50,107 nt of DNA from Verrucomicrobia bacterium UBA3841 (lineage in GTDB: Bacteria > Verrucomicrobiota > Kiritimatiellia > RFP12 > UBA1067), in assembly GCA_002392765.1 (NCBI GenBank), contig DGHT01000011.1, positions 1-50,107 on the forward strand. Direction: 5' to 3'. The notes beneath the pieces were generated by a model that was not told the DNA's origin, ran no database searches, and saw only the letters and a list, made by a program, of their open reading frames with translations. Shown here in pieces: positions 1 to 6,929 of this stretch; position 1 is the stretch's first letter; each line of letters opens with the position of its first letter. The translations under genes were made by a program, and so were the position numbers.

Positions 1-50
1 CTCAACGGTTTAGAATCGCACCCGTGGCTGGCGGATCCAAACATATAATA

Positions 51-79
51 TTGAATTTTCACTGTTTTTTTGATATTAT
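51..79 (+). promoter_or_regulatory. Predicted promoter of the hom-lysC operon
   Basis: A TTGAAT box at 51-56 lies 17 bases before a TATTAT box at 74-79. The -10 is extended by TG at 71-72 and preceded by a run of seven T (65-71). The same T-tract plus TGnTATAAT arrangement recurs before rpoD, the tRNA gene, ribBA, etfB and proB. The predicted leader before hom is about 60 bases. No attenuator-like leader peptide or hairpin is evident in it. A second TATAAT at 44-49 has no clear -35. Confidence 0.6.
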
Positions 80-144
80 AACCGGAATAAAAAAGTCTGT
101 AGACGCCGTGTCTCGGACATATCCGGAAGGAAAAACAGGTAAAA

Positions 145-1440
145 ATGAAACAGATAGGAGTGGGAATACTCGGTTTCGGAACCGTGGGCGCCGGAGTCGC
201 CGACGGTCTTCTGAAGCATCGCGAAGTCATGTCCTTGAGGCTGGGCGTAGATATCGTCCTCAAGAAGATAGCGGATCTCGACATAACCACGGACCGCGGG
301 ATTTCCGTTCCCGGCGGAGTTCTCACCACGGACGCCGCAGCAGTAATCGCCGATCCGGATATATCTATCGTGGTGGAGACGATTGGAGGCACGGGTATCG
401 CGAAGAAATTCGTTCTCGACGCACTTGCCGCGAAAAAGTGCGTCGTGACCGCCAACAAGAAGCTTCTGGCCGAATACGGCAGGGAGATATTCGACGCGGC
501 GGCCGCGAACGGCGTGGACATCTATTTCGGCGCCGCCGTCGGCGGGGGGATCCCGATCATACGCGTGTTGAGGGAAGGACTCGCCGGCAACGAGATCGAG
601 TCGATACACGGAATCCTGAACGGAACGTGCAACTACATCCTGACACGCATGGAAAACGAGGGGCTTGCGTTCGACGAAGTGCTTCGCGATGCGCAGAAAC
701 TCGGCTACGCCGAGGCCAACCCTTCGCTCGACATCGACGGTTTCGACACGGCGCACAAGGCGTGCATTCTCGCCTCTCTCGCTTTCGGATTCCAGCCGGG
801 TCTGGATCAGGTGAGGGTGGAGGGCATACGCAATCTCGCGGGCGAAGACGTCCGGTACGCCGGCGATTTCGGATACAGGATCAAACTTCTCGCGTGCATC
901 GCGAAAAGCGGCAACGAGATCGAAATCGGCGTGAATCCGACGCTTGTGCCGTTCACCCACATGCTTTCCGGCGTTAACGACGCGTTCAACGCAGTCATGG
1001 TCAAGGGCGACATGAGCGATTACACGATGTACTACGGCAGGGGCGCGGGCCGGCAGCCCACGGCATCGACCGTCATCGGAGACATCGGCGATATCGCGCG
1101 CAATCTGGCCGCCGGCAGGCCACGCTACGAAAGGGCGGTCCCCGTCTATTCCGAGGGGAAGGTGAAACTCCGCCCCGCCGGAGAGATACGTTCGAAATAC
1201 TACATCCGCTTCCTGGTGGAGGACAGGGCGGGCGCTTTCGGCACGATCGCGTCGATTCTCGGCAAGCATTCCGTATCCATCTCCGCCGCGTCGCAGAAGG
1301 CCGGCAGCGTGGGCAACCAGCCGGTGCCCGTCGTGGTGATAACGCACGAAGCCAAGGCGTCCGACCTCGAAAAAGCGCTTTCGCTCATCAAGGAGAGCGG
1401 AGTGATAGCCGGCGAGCCCGTTTTTCTGAGAATTCTTTGA
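145..1440 (+). CDS. hom: Homoserine dehydrogenase
   Basis: Reduces aspartate-4-semialdehyde to homoserine with NAD(P)H, the branch step toward threonine and methionine. The 431-residue product has an N-terminal Rossmann fold (GILGFGTVGAGV, about residues 8-19), the TANKK lysine motif near residue 102, and the family signature NGTCNYIL at about 159-166. A C-terminal ACT domain (about 353-431) begins YYIRFLVEDRAGAFG and probably senses threonine. Length and domain order are those of the monofunctional ACT-containing enzyme. The start lies after a purine-rich GGAAGGA stretch and directly precedes the glycine-rich loop. lysC follows 16 bases downstream in the same direction, so the pair probably forms an aspartate-family operon. 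Confidence 0.96.
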   Translation: MKQIGVGILGFGTVGAGVADGLLKHREVMSLRLGVDIVLKKIADLDITTDRGISVPGGVLTTDAAAVIADPDISIVVETIGGTGIAKKFVLDALAAKKCVVTANKKLLAEYGREIFDAAAANGVDIYFGAAVGGGIPIIRVLREGLAGNEIESIHGILNGTCNYILTRMENEGLAFDEVLRDAQKLGYAEANPSLDIDGFDTAHKACILASLAFGFQPGLDQVRVEGIRNLAGEDVRYAGDFGYRIKLLACIAKSGNEIEIGVNPTLVPFTHMLSGVNDAFNAVMVKGDMSDYTMYYGRGAGRQPTASTVIGDIGDIARNLAAGRPRYERAVPVYSEGKVKLRPAGEIRSKYYIRFLVEDRAGAFGTIASILGKHSVSISAASQKAGSVGNQPVPVVVITHEAKASDLEKALSLIKESGVIAGEPVFLRIL

Positions 1441-1456
1441 GGACGGAGAAAAATAC

Positions 1457-2815
1457 ATGAAGGTATGCAAATTCGGCGGCAGTTCGCTTGCGAACGCCGC
1501 GCAGGTCAACAAGGTGCTTGACATCGTCCTGGCGGATCCCGCCAGGCGCATTGTCGTCGTTTCTGCGCCCGGGAAACGCCATCCTGGAGATACGAAGGTC
1601 ACCGATCTTCTGATCGAACTGGCCGAGACCGCGCTCAAAGGCGAGAATACCGACAGACAGTACGGCGCGGTCGTCGAGCGCTACGCGGAAATCGCCCAGA
1701 CGCTGAATCTCGGCGAGGCGATAGTCAGGACTATAGAGCTCGACATCACGGACCGGATCGCCAAGGTAGCCTCGCTCGAGCGCGACGAGTTCATGGATCT
1801 CATGAAGGCGGCCGGCGAGGACAACTCGGCGAAGATCGTCGCGGCCGCTTTCTGCGCGCGCGGAAAGAAGGCTCGCTACGTCAGTCCGCGCGATACGGGA
1901 ATGGTCCTGACCGGCAGGTTCGGCGATGCAACGCTCGATCCGTGCAGCTACGCGACGCTCGCCCGCGCCTTTTCCGGTTTCGCCGGAATAGTCGTCTATC
2001 CGGGCTTCTTCGGCTACACGAAGGAGGGGAAGGTCGCGACGTTCCCGCGCGGCGGCAGCGATATCACGGGTTCCATCCTCGCCGCGGCCGTGTGCGCGGA
2101 CGTCTACGAGAACTTCACCGACGTCGATTCCGTCTATCCCGTCGATCCCAGGATCGTGCCCGAAGTCAAGGGCGGCATCCAAACGATGACGTACAGGGAA
2201 ATGCGCGAACTGGCATACGCCGGGTTCGGCGTTTTCGCCGACGAGGCGGTCATCCCCGCAGTCCGCGCGAGAATCCCGATCAACATCCGCAACACCAACC
2301 ATCCCGGCGAGCCCGGCACGATGATCCAGCAGACGAGGCGCGTCGTTCCCGGCACGATCGTCGGCATCGCCGCTGCGGACGGATTCTGCAACATAGTCGT
2401 CGAAAAGTATCTCATGAACCGCGAGGTCGGCTTCGGACGCCGGCTGCTGCAGGTCCTCGAAAACGAAGGCATCGCGTACGAACACATGCCTTCGGGCGTG
2501 GACTCCCAGTGCATAGTCGTGAAGGGGCAGTGTCTGCCGAAGGGGAAAGAGCACAAGGTCGTGCAGGCCATCCGCCGCGAACTCAACCCGGACTTCGTTT
2601 CGGTCGAGAGGGACATTTCGATATTGATGGTCGTCGGCGAAGGCATGTGCTACACGGCTGGCATGCTCGCCAAGGCGTGTCTGGCGCTCGCTTCGGTCGG
2701 AATATCCGTCTCCATGGTCAACCAGGGCTCCAGCGAGGTCAGCTTCATGCTCGCCATACGCAGCCAGGACCGTGAAACCGCCGTGCGCGCCCTCTACAAG
2801 ACCTTCTTCGGCTGA
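1457..2815 (+). CDS. lysC: Aspartate kinase
   Basis: Phosphorylates aspartate, the first step to lysine, threonine and methionine. The 452-residue protein opens with the kinase signature KFGGSSLAN (residues 5-13) and has FPRGGSDITGS near residue 195, FTDVDSVYPVDPR in the nucleotide-binding region, and tandem ACT segments from about residue 305 (including SILMVVGEGM and VSMVNQGSSEVSF). The length fits a monofunctional class III-like kinase that needs no internal beta-subunit start. A GGACGGAGAA stretch supplies the ribosome site. Its TGA overlaps the next ATG by one base. Sitting directly after hom, it completes the entry into the aspartate pathway, probably with feedback through the ACT domains. 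Confidence 0.95.
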   Translation: MKVCKFGGSSLANAAQVNKVLDIVLADPARRIVVVSAPGKRHPGDTKVTDLLIELAETALKGENTDRQYGAVVERYAEIAQTLNLGEAIVRTIELDITDRIAKVASLERDEFMDLMKAAGEDNSAKIVAAAFCARGKKARYVSPRDTGMVLTGRFGDATLDPCSYATLARAFSGFAGIVVYPGFFGYTKEGKVATFPRGGSDITGSILAAAVCADVYENFTDVDSVYPVDPRIVPEVKGGIQTMTYREMRELAYAGFGVFADEAVIPAVRARIPINIRNTNHPGEPGTMIQQTRRVVPGTIVGIAAADGFCNIVVEKYLMNREVGFGRRLLQVLENEGIAYEHMPSGVDSQCIVVKGQCLPKGKEHKVVQAIRRELNPDFVSVERDISILMVVGEGMCYTAGMLAKACLALASVGISVSMVNQGSSEVSFMLAIRSQDRETAVRALYKTFFG

Positions 2816-3099
2816 TGCTGTTCGCGGGCGTACTTTCCGAGGCGCTCGAGTTCGCCATGCTTCTCGCATTCGGCTTTTCGTGGCCGTTTGCGATATGGCG
2901 CACGTACACGTCCAAAAGCGTCGACGGCAAATCGCCGCACTTTATGGCCATCGTCCTGTTCGGCTACGCCTGCGGAATCGCGGCGCATCTTGTCGAGGGG
3001 ACGAAACTCTGGCTCTGCGCCGTATACCTTGCCGACATGGCGCTCGTATCGACCGATCTTGCTCTGTATTTCAGATATTCGCGGGCAAAGAAGAAATGA
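2815..3099 (+). CDS. Small three-helix membrane protein, SemiSWEET/PQ-loop-like
   Basis: A 94-residue hydrophobic protein with three predicted membrane helices (about residues 8-24, 43-60, 65-85) and a basic C-terminus (RYSRAKKK). The arrangement FSWPFAIWRTYTSKSVDGKS followed by F..GYACGI resembles half-size PQ-loop/SemiSWEET proteins: a proline in the first helix, a short polar loop, and a GY-containing second helix. That assignment rests on pattern only; a canonical PQ pair is not present. It is bracketed by overlaps, ATG sharing a base with the lysC stop and TGA overlapping the next ATG, so it is almost certainly translated with its neighbours. Substrate is unknown. Confidence 0.7.
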   Translation: MLFAGVLSEALEFAMLLAFGFSWPFAIWRTYTSKSVDGKSPHFMAIVLFGYACGIAAHLVEGTKLWLCAVYLADMALVSTDLALYFRYSRAKKK

Positions 3100-4406
3100 A
3101 AATATTCGCAGCGACGCACAACGCGCACAAGATCGAAGAGATCTCGAGGATTCTTCCGGAATTCGAAATCGTCGCCGACGATCCGGGCGACGTCGACGAG
3201 AACGCGCCGGACTTCGCCGGAAACGCGCTGATAAAAGTGCGCGCGATAGCCGCGAGACATCCGGGCGAGTGGTGCATGGCCGACGATTCCGGGCTCGAGG
3301 TGCGCGCTCTCGGCGGCGCGCCGGGCACGAGAAGCGCCAGATACGCCGGCGAACCGTGCGACACCGCCGCGAACAACGCGCTTTTGATGAAAAACATGGA
3401 AGGCGTCGCGGACAGAAGGGCGAACTTCACCTGCGCCATCGCCGTTTCCGGTCCGGACGGACGCGAATGGACGGTGGAAGGGAAGTCTTACGGCAGGATC
3501 GCGGAAGCGCCGTCCGGGAAAGGCGGATTCGGATACGATCCGTATTTCATTCCGGACGGAATGGACGTTTCTTTCGCCGACCTGCCGCCCGATGAGAAAA
3601 ACGCCATTTCGCACAGGGGGCGCGCCCTGGAAAAAGCGAGAAATATATTCGAGGGCGGATGCGGCGGGCGTTTTGACGCGGTGATGAAGCTCGTCAGAAT
3701 CGTGAATCTCCCCACCGTCCCCGGCGATATCCTTGCAGGCTGCGCGGCGGCTCTCGCCGCAGGCGCGGATTTGGGATTCCGTCGGGTTTCCGCGGCTGTC
3801 GCATCGTCATGCTTCATGTACATGTTCGGAATGGCGGACAACGATATCGCAGGGGCCGGCACGGATTCGCCGCGCCGCCCGATACCGGCCGGACTGATAT
3901 CTCTCGCCGGCGCCAGGGTCGTGGCCGCCGCGCTTTTCCTTTTTGCGGCGGCGGCCGGTTTCGCCGGAAGCCTCCCTTGGACGTGGTGGCTCGCCCAGTC
4001 GCTCCTTCTGGCGTCGATCGTTTCTTACAACAGGTTCAAACTCGCGCCCCTCATGGGTCTTTGCAGGTGCTTGAACGTGATCGGCGGCGCGCTTGCCGTC
4101 CTGCCGGCGTCCGCCGCGGCCCTGCGCGGAGCCCTGCCGTACGTCGTTCCGCTCGCCGCCGTGTCGCTTGGATACGTGTCGTTCGTGACGGCCTACGCGG
4201 CGGACGAGGACGGCGACGCGGCAAAGCGGTCTTTCGCCGGAGCGCTGATCGCCGCCATCGTGTATCTGCAGCTGTCCGCTCTCATAGCGTTCGCGCTTCT
4301 GTTCCCCGCCGGGCGCAGGATGGACATCCTGCTCGTTTGCGGCGCGGCGGCTCTCGTGGCGCTCAGGCTTTTCAGACGGATGTTCCGGGGAGTGGACGCC
4401 TCTTGA
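3096..4406 (+). CDS. Fusion of XTP/dITP diphosphatase (RdgB) and UbiA-like membrane domain
   Basis: One 436-residue frame joins two unrelated domains. Residues 1 to about 190 are a complete Ham1/RdgB pyrophosphatase, which removes non-canonical purine triphosphates such as XTP and dITP: THNAHKIEE (6-14), DDSGLEVRALGGAPG (about 63-77), GKGGFGYDPYF and SHRGRALEK. From about residue 197 the protein becomes a multi-helix UbiA-superfamily domain beginning MKLVRIVNLPTVPGDILAG. Its metal/diphosphate motif is NDIAGAGTD (249-257) followed by RRPIPAG. UbiA enzymes usually have NDxxDxxxD; here the middle Asp is Gly. No stop separates the domains, but in-frame GTG/ATG codons at 3681/3684 could allow internal initiation. 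The prenyl substrate cannot be inferred. The start overlaps the preceding stop (ATGA). Confidence 0.85.
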   Translation: MKIFAATHNAHKIEEISRILPEFEIVADDPGDVDENAPDFAGNALIKVRAIAARHPGEWCMADDSGLEVRALGGAPGTRSARYAGEPCDTAANNALLMKNMEGVADRRANFTCAIAVSGPDGREWTVEGKSYGRIAEAPSGKGGFGYDPYFIPDGMDVSFADLPPDEKNAISHRGRALEKARNIFEGGCGGRFDAVMKLVRIVNLPTVPGDILAGCAAALAAGADLGFRRVSAAVASSCFMYMFGMADNDIAGAGTDSPRRPIPAGLISLAGARVVAAALFLFAAAAGFAGSLPWTWWLAQSLLLASIVSYNRFKLAPLMGLCRCLNVIGGALAVLPASAAALRGALPYVVPLAAVSLGYVSFVTAYAADEDGDAAKRSFAGALIAAIVYLQLSALIAFALLFPAGRRMDILLVCGAAALVALRLFRRMFRGVDAS

Positions 4407-4421
4407 ACGGCGCGGGCGGCG

Positions 4422-5258
4422 CTATTTGCGTCCGAACGCGCAAGACAATCCAAGCAGGACCGCGCCTGCAGCGACAATCGTGGCCCCGACGGGGGTTTCC
4501 GCGATTATCGCGACGGTGATTCCTCCGGCGGACGTGACTGCGGCTATAAGCGCCGATGCGACAAGCGTCGCCGCGAACGATCTGCAAAACCTCATCGCCG
4601 ACACGGCCGGGAATACGAGAAGGGCGGAAACGAGAAGAGTCCCCACGAGTTTCATGGCCACTACCGTCACCACCGCCGCCAAAATCGCGACGGCCGCCTC
4701 CCACGCGCGCTTGCGCGAACCGCAGGCCGCGGCGAAATCGGGGTCGAACGTAACTTCGAAAACCTTGTTCTTGAAAACAGCGAAGAACAGGACGACGGCG
4801 GCCGAAATGGCGGCCGAAACCGCGACGTCCGTTTCATCGAGCGTTATTATCGACACCGAACCGAAGAGGGTGGTGCATACGTCTCCCGAAACGTTCGACG
4901 ATCCGGGCTTGATGTTCATGAGAATGTAGCCGGCCGCGAGCGCCGCGACGGAAATCATCGCCAGCGCGGCGTCCCCGCGGATCTTTTTCCCTTCTCCGCT
5001 CCTGACAAGCACTATGGCGCACGCGGCGGTGACGGGAAGCGACACGACGAAAGAATCCGCAAATCCGAGCGCCGTTCCGACGGCCATCGCGCCGAACGCG
5101 ACGTGGGAAAGACCGTCGCCCATGTACGAAAGCCGGCGCAGGACGAGCGTCGTGCCGAGCAGGGCCGTCGCTATCGAGACGAGTATGCCCGACGCGTAGG
5201 CGTAGCGGACGAAGTCCAGCGAGAGATATTCCGCAAGCGTTTCCAGAATTCCGGTCAT
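4422..5258 (-). CDS. ABC-3 family metal ion permease (ZnuB/MntB-like)
   Basis: A 278-residue integral membrane protein with about eight hydrophobic helices and the ABC-3 signature region GTTLVLRRLSYMGDGLSHVAFGAMAVG near the N-terminus. It probably forms the channel of a Zn, Mn or Fe importer with the ATPase encoded upstream; the two genes overlap by four bases. The ATG at 5258 gives the expected N-terminus (MTGILETLAEYLSLDF). The frame continues upstream, but that part runs antisense-frame through the ATPase gene and is not real. No periplasmic binding protein (ZnuA type) is in the window, so the metal is unassigned. The gene converges on the RdgB-UbiA gene with only 15 bases between them, and I see no hairpin terminator there. 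Confidence 0.88.
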   Translation of the reverse strand: MTGILETLAEYLSLDFVRYAYASGILVSIATALLGTTLVLRRLSYMGDGLSHVAFGAMAVGTALGFADSFVVSLPVTAACAIVLVRSGEGKKIRGDAALAMISVAALAAGYILMNIKPGSSNVSGDVCTTLFGSVSIITLDETDVAVSAAISAAVVLFFAVFKNKVFEVTFDPDFAAACGSRKRAWEAAVAILAAVVTVVAMKLVGTLLVSALLVFPAVSAMRFCRSFAATLVASALIAAVTSAGGITVAIIAETPVGATIVAAGAVLLGLSCAFGRK

Positions 5259-6022
5259 GCCTGCGCCCCTTTTCCCGCGCATGCGTGGCGGCATCCGGCT
5301 CCGTGGTGGTGGTGGCTTCCGGATACGCAGTCTCCGCACACGGAACACACGCCGGATCGTCCGTCCATCCATTTCTCCTTCGTGCCGAAGAAAACGGCGC
5401 CGGAAAGTTCGAGAATGTGCGTGGCGTCCTCCACTCCGGCGGGAAGGTCGTGCGTCACCGACACGATCGCGAGCCCTTCGCCGCGCAGCGCCGCGAGCGT
5501 GGAGTAGAGATCCGCCGCGGCATCGGGGTCCAGCCCGGTGACGGGCTCGTCGAGAATCAGCATTTTGCGTCCGGCGCACAATGCGCGCGCGAGAAGGACG
5601 CGCTGGCGCTGTCCGCCGGAGAGCGTCTTGTACGACAGCCCCGCGAACGATGCCGCGCCGAAGCGCGCGAGCGCGGCGTCCGCGGCGCTCTTTTCGGATT
5701 TGGTGAAAAAGGGGCGAAGTCCGCGCCGCGCCTGGCATCCGGACAGGACGACTTCGCGGGCGGTCGCCGGGAAGTCGCGCTGGACCGGGTTCTGCTGCGG
5801 CAGATACCCTACGTCGCCGGGGCGGACGGAGGGGTCGTAGGAGAACGTTCCGCCGAGAGGTTTCATTATGTTCGCCAGAGTGCGCAGGAGCGCGGTCTTG
5901 CCGGAACCGTTCGCGCCCACCACGGCGACGCAGTCTCCGGATCCGACCGAGAACGAAATGCCGGACGCAACGGCGTGCCTGGCATATCCGACGGACAGAT
6001 TATCGCAGCGGAGCAGGGGCAT
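5255..6022 (-). CDS. Metal ABC transporter ATPase with His/Cys-rich tail
   Basis: The 255-residue ATP-binding subunit for the adjacent ABC-3 permease. Walker A is GANGSGKT (36-43), the ABC signature LSGGQRQR (134-141), Walker B MLILDEP (154-160), and the switch histidine is in TVTHDLP-type context (H191). After the conserved core the last ~30 residues carry six metal-binding-type residues plus a His run: Cys226, 229, 232, 244, 248, His237-240 and His246. Such a tail suggests metal sensing or delivery and supports a transition metal substrate, though this is inference. ATG 6022 is used; an in-frame TTG at 6028, touching the proB stop, is an alternative. Probably co-transcribed with proB and the permease. 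Confidence 0.88.
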   Translation of the reverse strand: MPLLRCDNLSVGYARHAVASGISFSVGSGDCVAVVGANGSGKTALLRTLANIMKPLGGTFSYDPSVRPGDVGYLPQQNPVQRDFPATAREVVLSGCQARRGLRPFFTKSEKSAADAALARFGAASFAGLSYKTLSGGQRQRVLLARALCAGRKMLILDEPVTGLDPDAAADLYSTLAALRGEGLAIVSVTHDLPAGVEDATHILELSGAVFFGTKEKWMDGRSGVCSVCGDCVSGSHHHHGAGCRHACAGKGAQA

Positions 6023-6028
6023 TTGCAA

Positions 6029-6787
6029 TCAAAGGGCGCTTCCCGGGAAGAAAGTGCCCTGCTGTTTCTTTTCGACGAGCTGAAGCAGCGACGCCTTGGC
6101 CGCGTTGGCTATGAAAGTGTCGATTCCGGACGCTACGGCGGCTTTGACGGCCTTGAGTTTCGAATCCATTCCGCCTTTCGACAGCTTGCCTTTTTCTCCG
6201 GCCCTCACGAGCTTGCCGACGTTTCTCGTCGAATCCACGCGCGGGATGCGGCGTCCGTTCGCGTCCAGAAGGCCGTCGACCGTAGTCAGCAGAATCAGCG
6301 CGTCCGCTTTCGTCAACTTGGCGATGAGGAAGCTGAGCCAGTCGTTGTCGCCGAAAGTTCTCCCCTTGAGTTCTTCGTCCGCCACAACGTCGTTTTCGTT
6401 GACGATCGGCACGATTCCCTGCGAGACGAGCAGTTCGAGGGCCTTGCGGACGTTCTGGGCGCGGCGGTAGTCCTCGAAGTCGTAGTGCGTCAGCAGGATC
6501 TGTCCGATCTTCAACCCCTTGCGGGCGAAAAGTTTTTCGTATTCGAAAATGAATCTCGCCTGCCCCACGGCGGCGCACATCTGTATTTCGTTCACGGCGG
6601 TCGGCCTGGAATCCAGTCCCAGGGCCTCGACGCCCGCCGCGACCGCGCCCGACGATACGAACACGACCTCGTGTCCGGCGGCGGTCAGCGAATGCACTTC
6701 ACGGACGATCCTCTTGAGCGAACCGTAGTCCGGGCGTCCGGTTTTGGTCGCGATCGAGTGCGTCCCCACTTTTACAACTATTCTCAT
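6029..6787 (-). CDS. proB: Glutamate 5-kinase lacking the PUA domain
   Basis: Phosphorylates glutamate, the first committed step of proline synthesis. The 252-residue protein is the amino-acid-kinase domain alone: MRIVVKVGTH at the start, FVSSGAVAAG, IVPIVNENDVV, FGDNDWLS, and the GGMDSKLKAVKAA segment. The C-terminal PUA domain present in the E. coli enzyme (about 367 residues) is absent, as in other short forms. ATG 6787 is preferred because MRIVVKVG is the family N-terminus. The upstream in-frame ATG at 6796 directly abuts the -10 box and could not be transcribed from that promoter. No proA is in the window. It heads a minus-strand operon with the ABC genes. Confidence 0.93.
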   Translation of the reverse strand: MRIVVKVGTHSIATKTGRPDYGSLKRIVREVHSLTAAGHEVVFVSSGAVAAGVEALGLDSRPTAVNEIQMCAAVGQARFIFEYEKLFARKGLKIGQILLTHYDFEDYRRAQNVRKALELLVSQGIVPIVNENDVVADEELKGRTFGDNDWLSFLIAKLTKADALILLTTVDGLLDANGRRIPRVDSTRNVGKLVRAGEKGKLSKGGMDSKLKAVKAAVASGIDTFIANAAKASLLQLVEKKQQGTFFPGSAL

Positions 6788-6796
6788 ATAATGCAT

Positions 6797-6805
6797 ATTA
6801 TATCA
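6797..6805 (-). promoter_or_regulatory. Extended -10 promoter of proB (nearly leaderless)
   Basis: Reading the minus strand, TGATATAAT occupies 6805 to 6797 after a T-rich run. Only nine bases separate its last T from the proB ATG at 6787. With the usual 6-8 base gap to the transcription start, the mRNA would begin 0-3 bases before the start codon, leaving no room for a Shine-Dalgarno site. No convincing -35 box is visible at 16-18 bases upstream. Confidence 0.6.
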
Positions 6806-6850
6806 AAATTTCCCGTTTCATGCGCAAGAATTGTGGGCAGGAATTTCCCA

Positions 6851-6878
6851 TTGACATTTAAAGATTTTTTGATATACT
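6851..6878 (+). promoter_or_regulatory. rpoD promoter P1
   Basis: A perfect TTGACA box at 6851-6856, a 16-base spacer, and TATACT at 6873-6878. The -10 is extended by TG at 6870-6871 and preceded by a T-tract. This is the most canonical sigma-70 promoter in the window. It is divergent from the proB promoter about 45 bases away. Confidence 0.7.
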
Positions 6879-6889
6879 ATCCACAATAC

Positions 6890-6921
6890 TTGACAAAGTG
6901 CAAGTGGGTGAATAGTATACT
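6890..6921 (+). promoter_or_regulatory. Possible second rpoD promoter P2
   Basis: A second perfect TTGACA lies at 6890-6895. Two -10 candidates overlap downstream: TAGTAT at 6913-6918 (17-base spacer) and TATACT at 6916-6921 (20-base spacer). Transcription from P2 would start within a few bases of the rpoD ATG at 6930. A GGAG ribosome-binding core sits at 6922-6925 and would serve P1 transcripts. Confidence 0.45.
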
Positions 6922-6929
6922 GGAGTTAT

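Noticed and set aside
4400..4430. Bidirectional terminator between the convergent RdgB-UbiA and permease genes
   Set aside because: The 15-base gap is GC-rich but has no convincing stem with flanking T/A runs.
5259..5738. Upstream extension of the ABC permease frame
   Set aside because: The extra 160 residues are Arg-rich and overlap the ATPase gene in another frame; the ATG at 5258 gives the family N-terminus.
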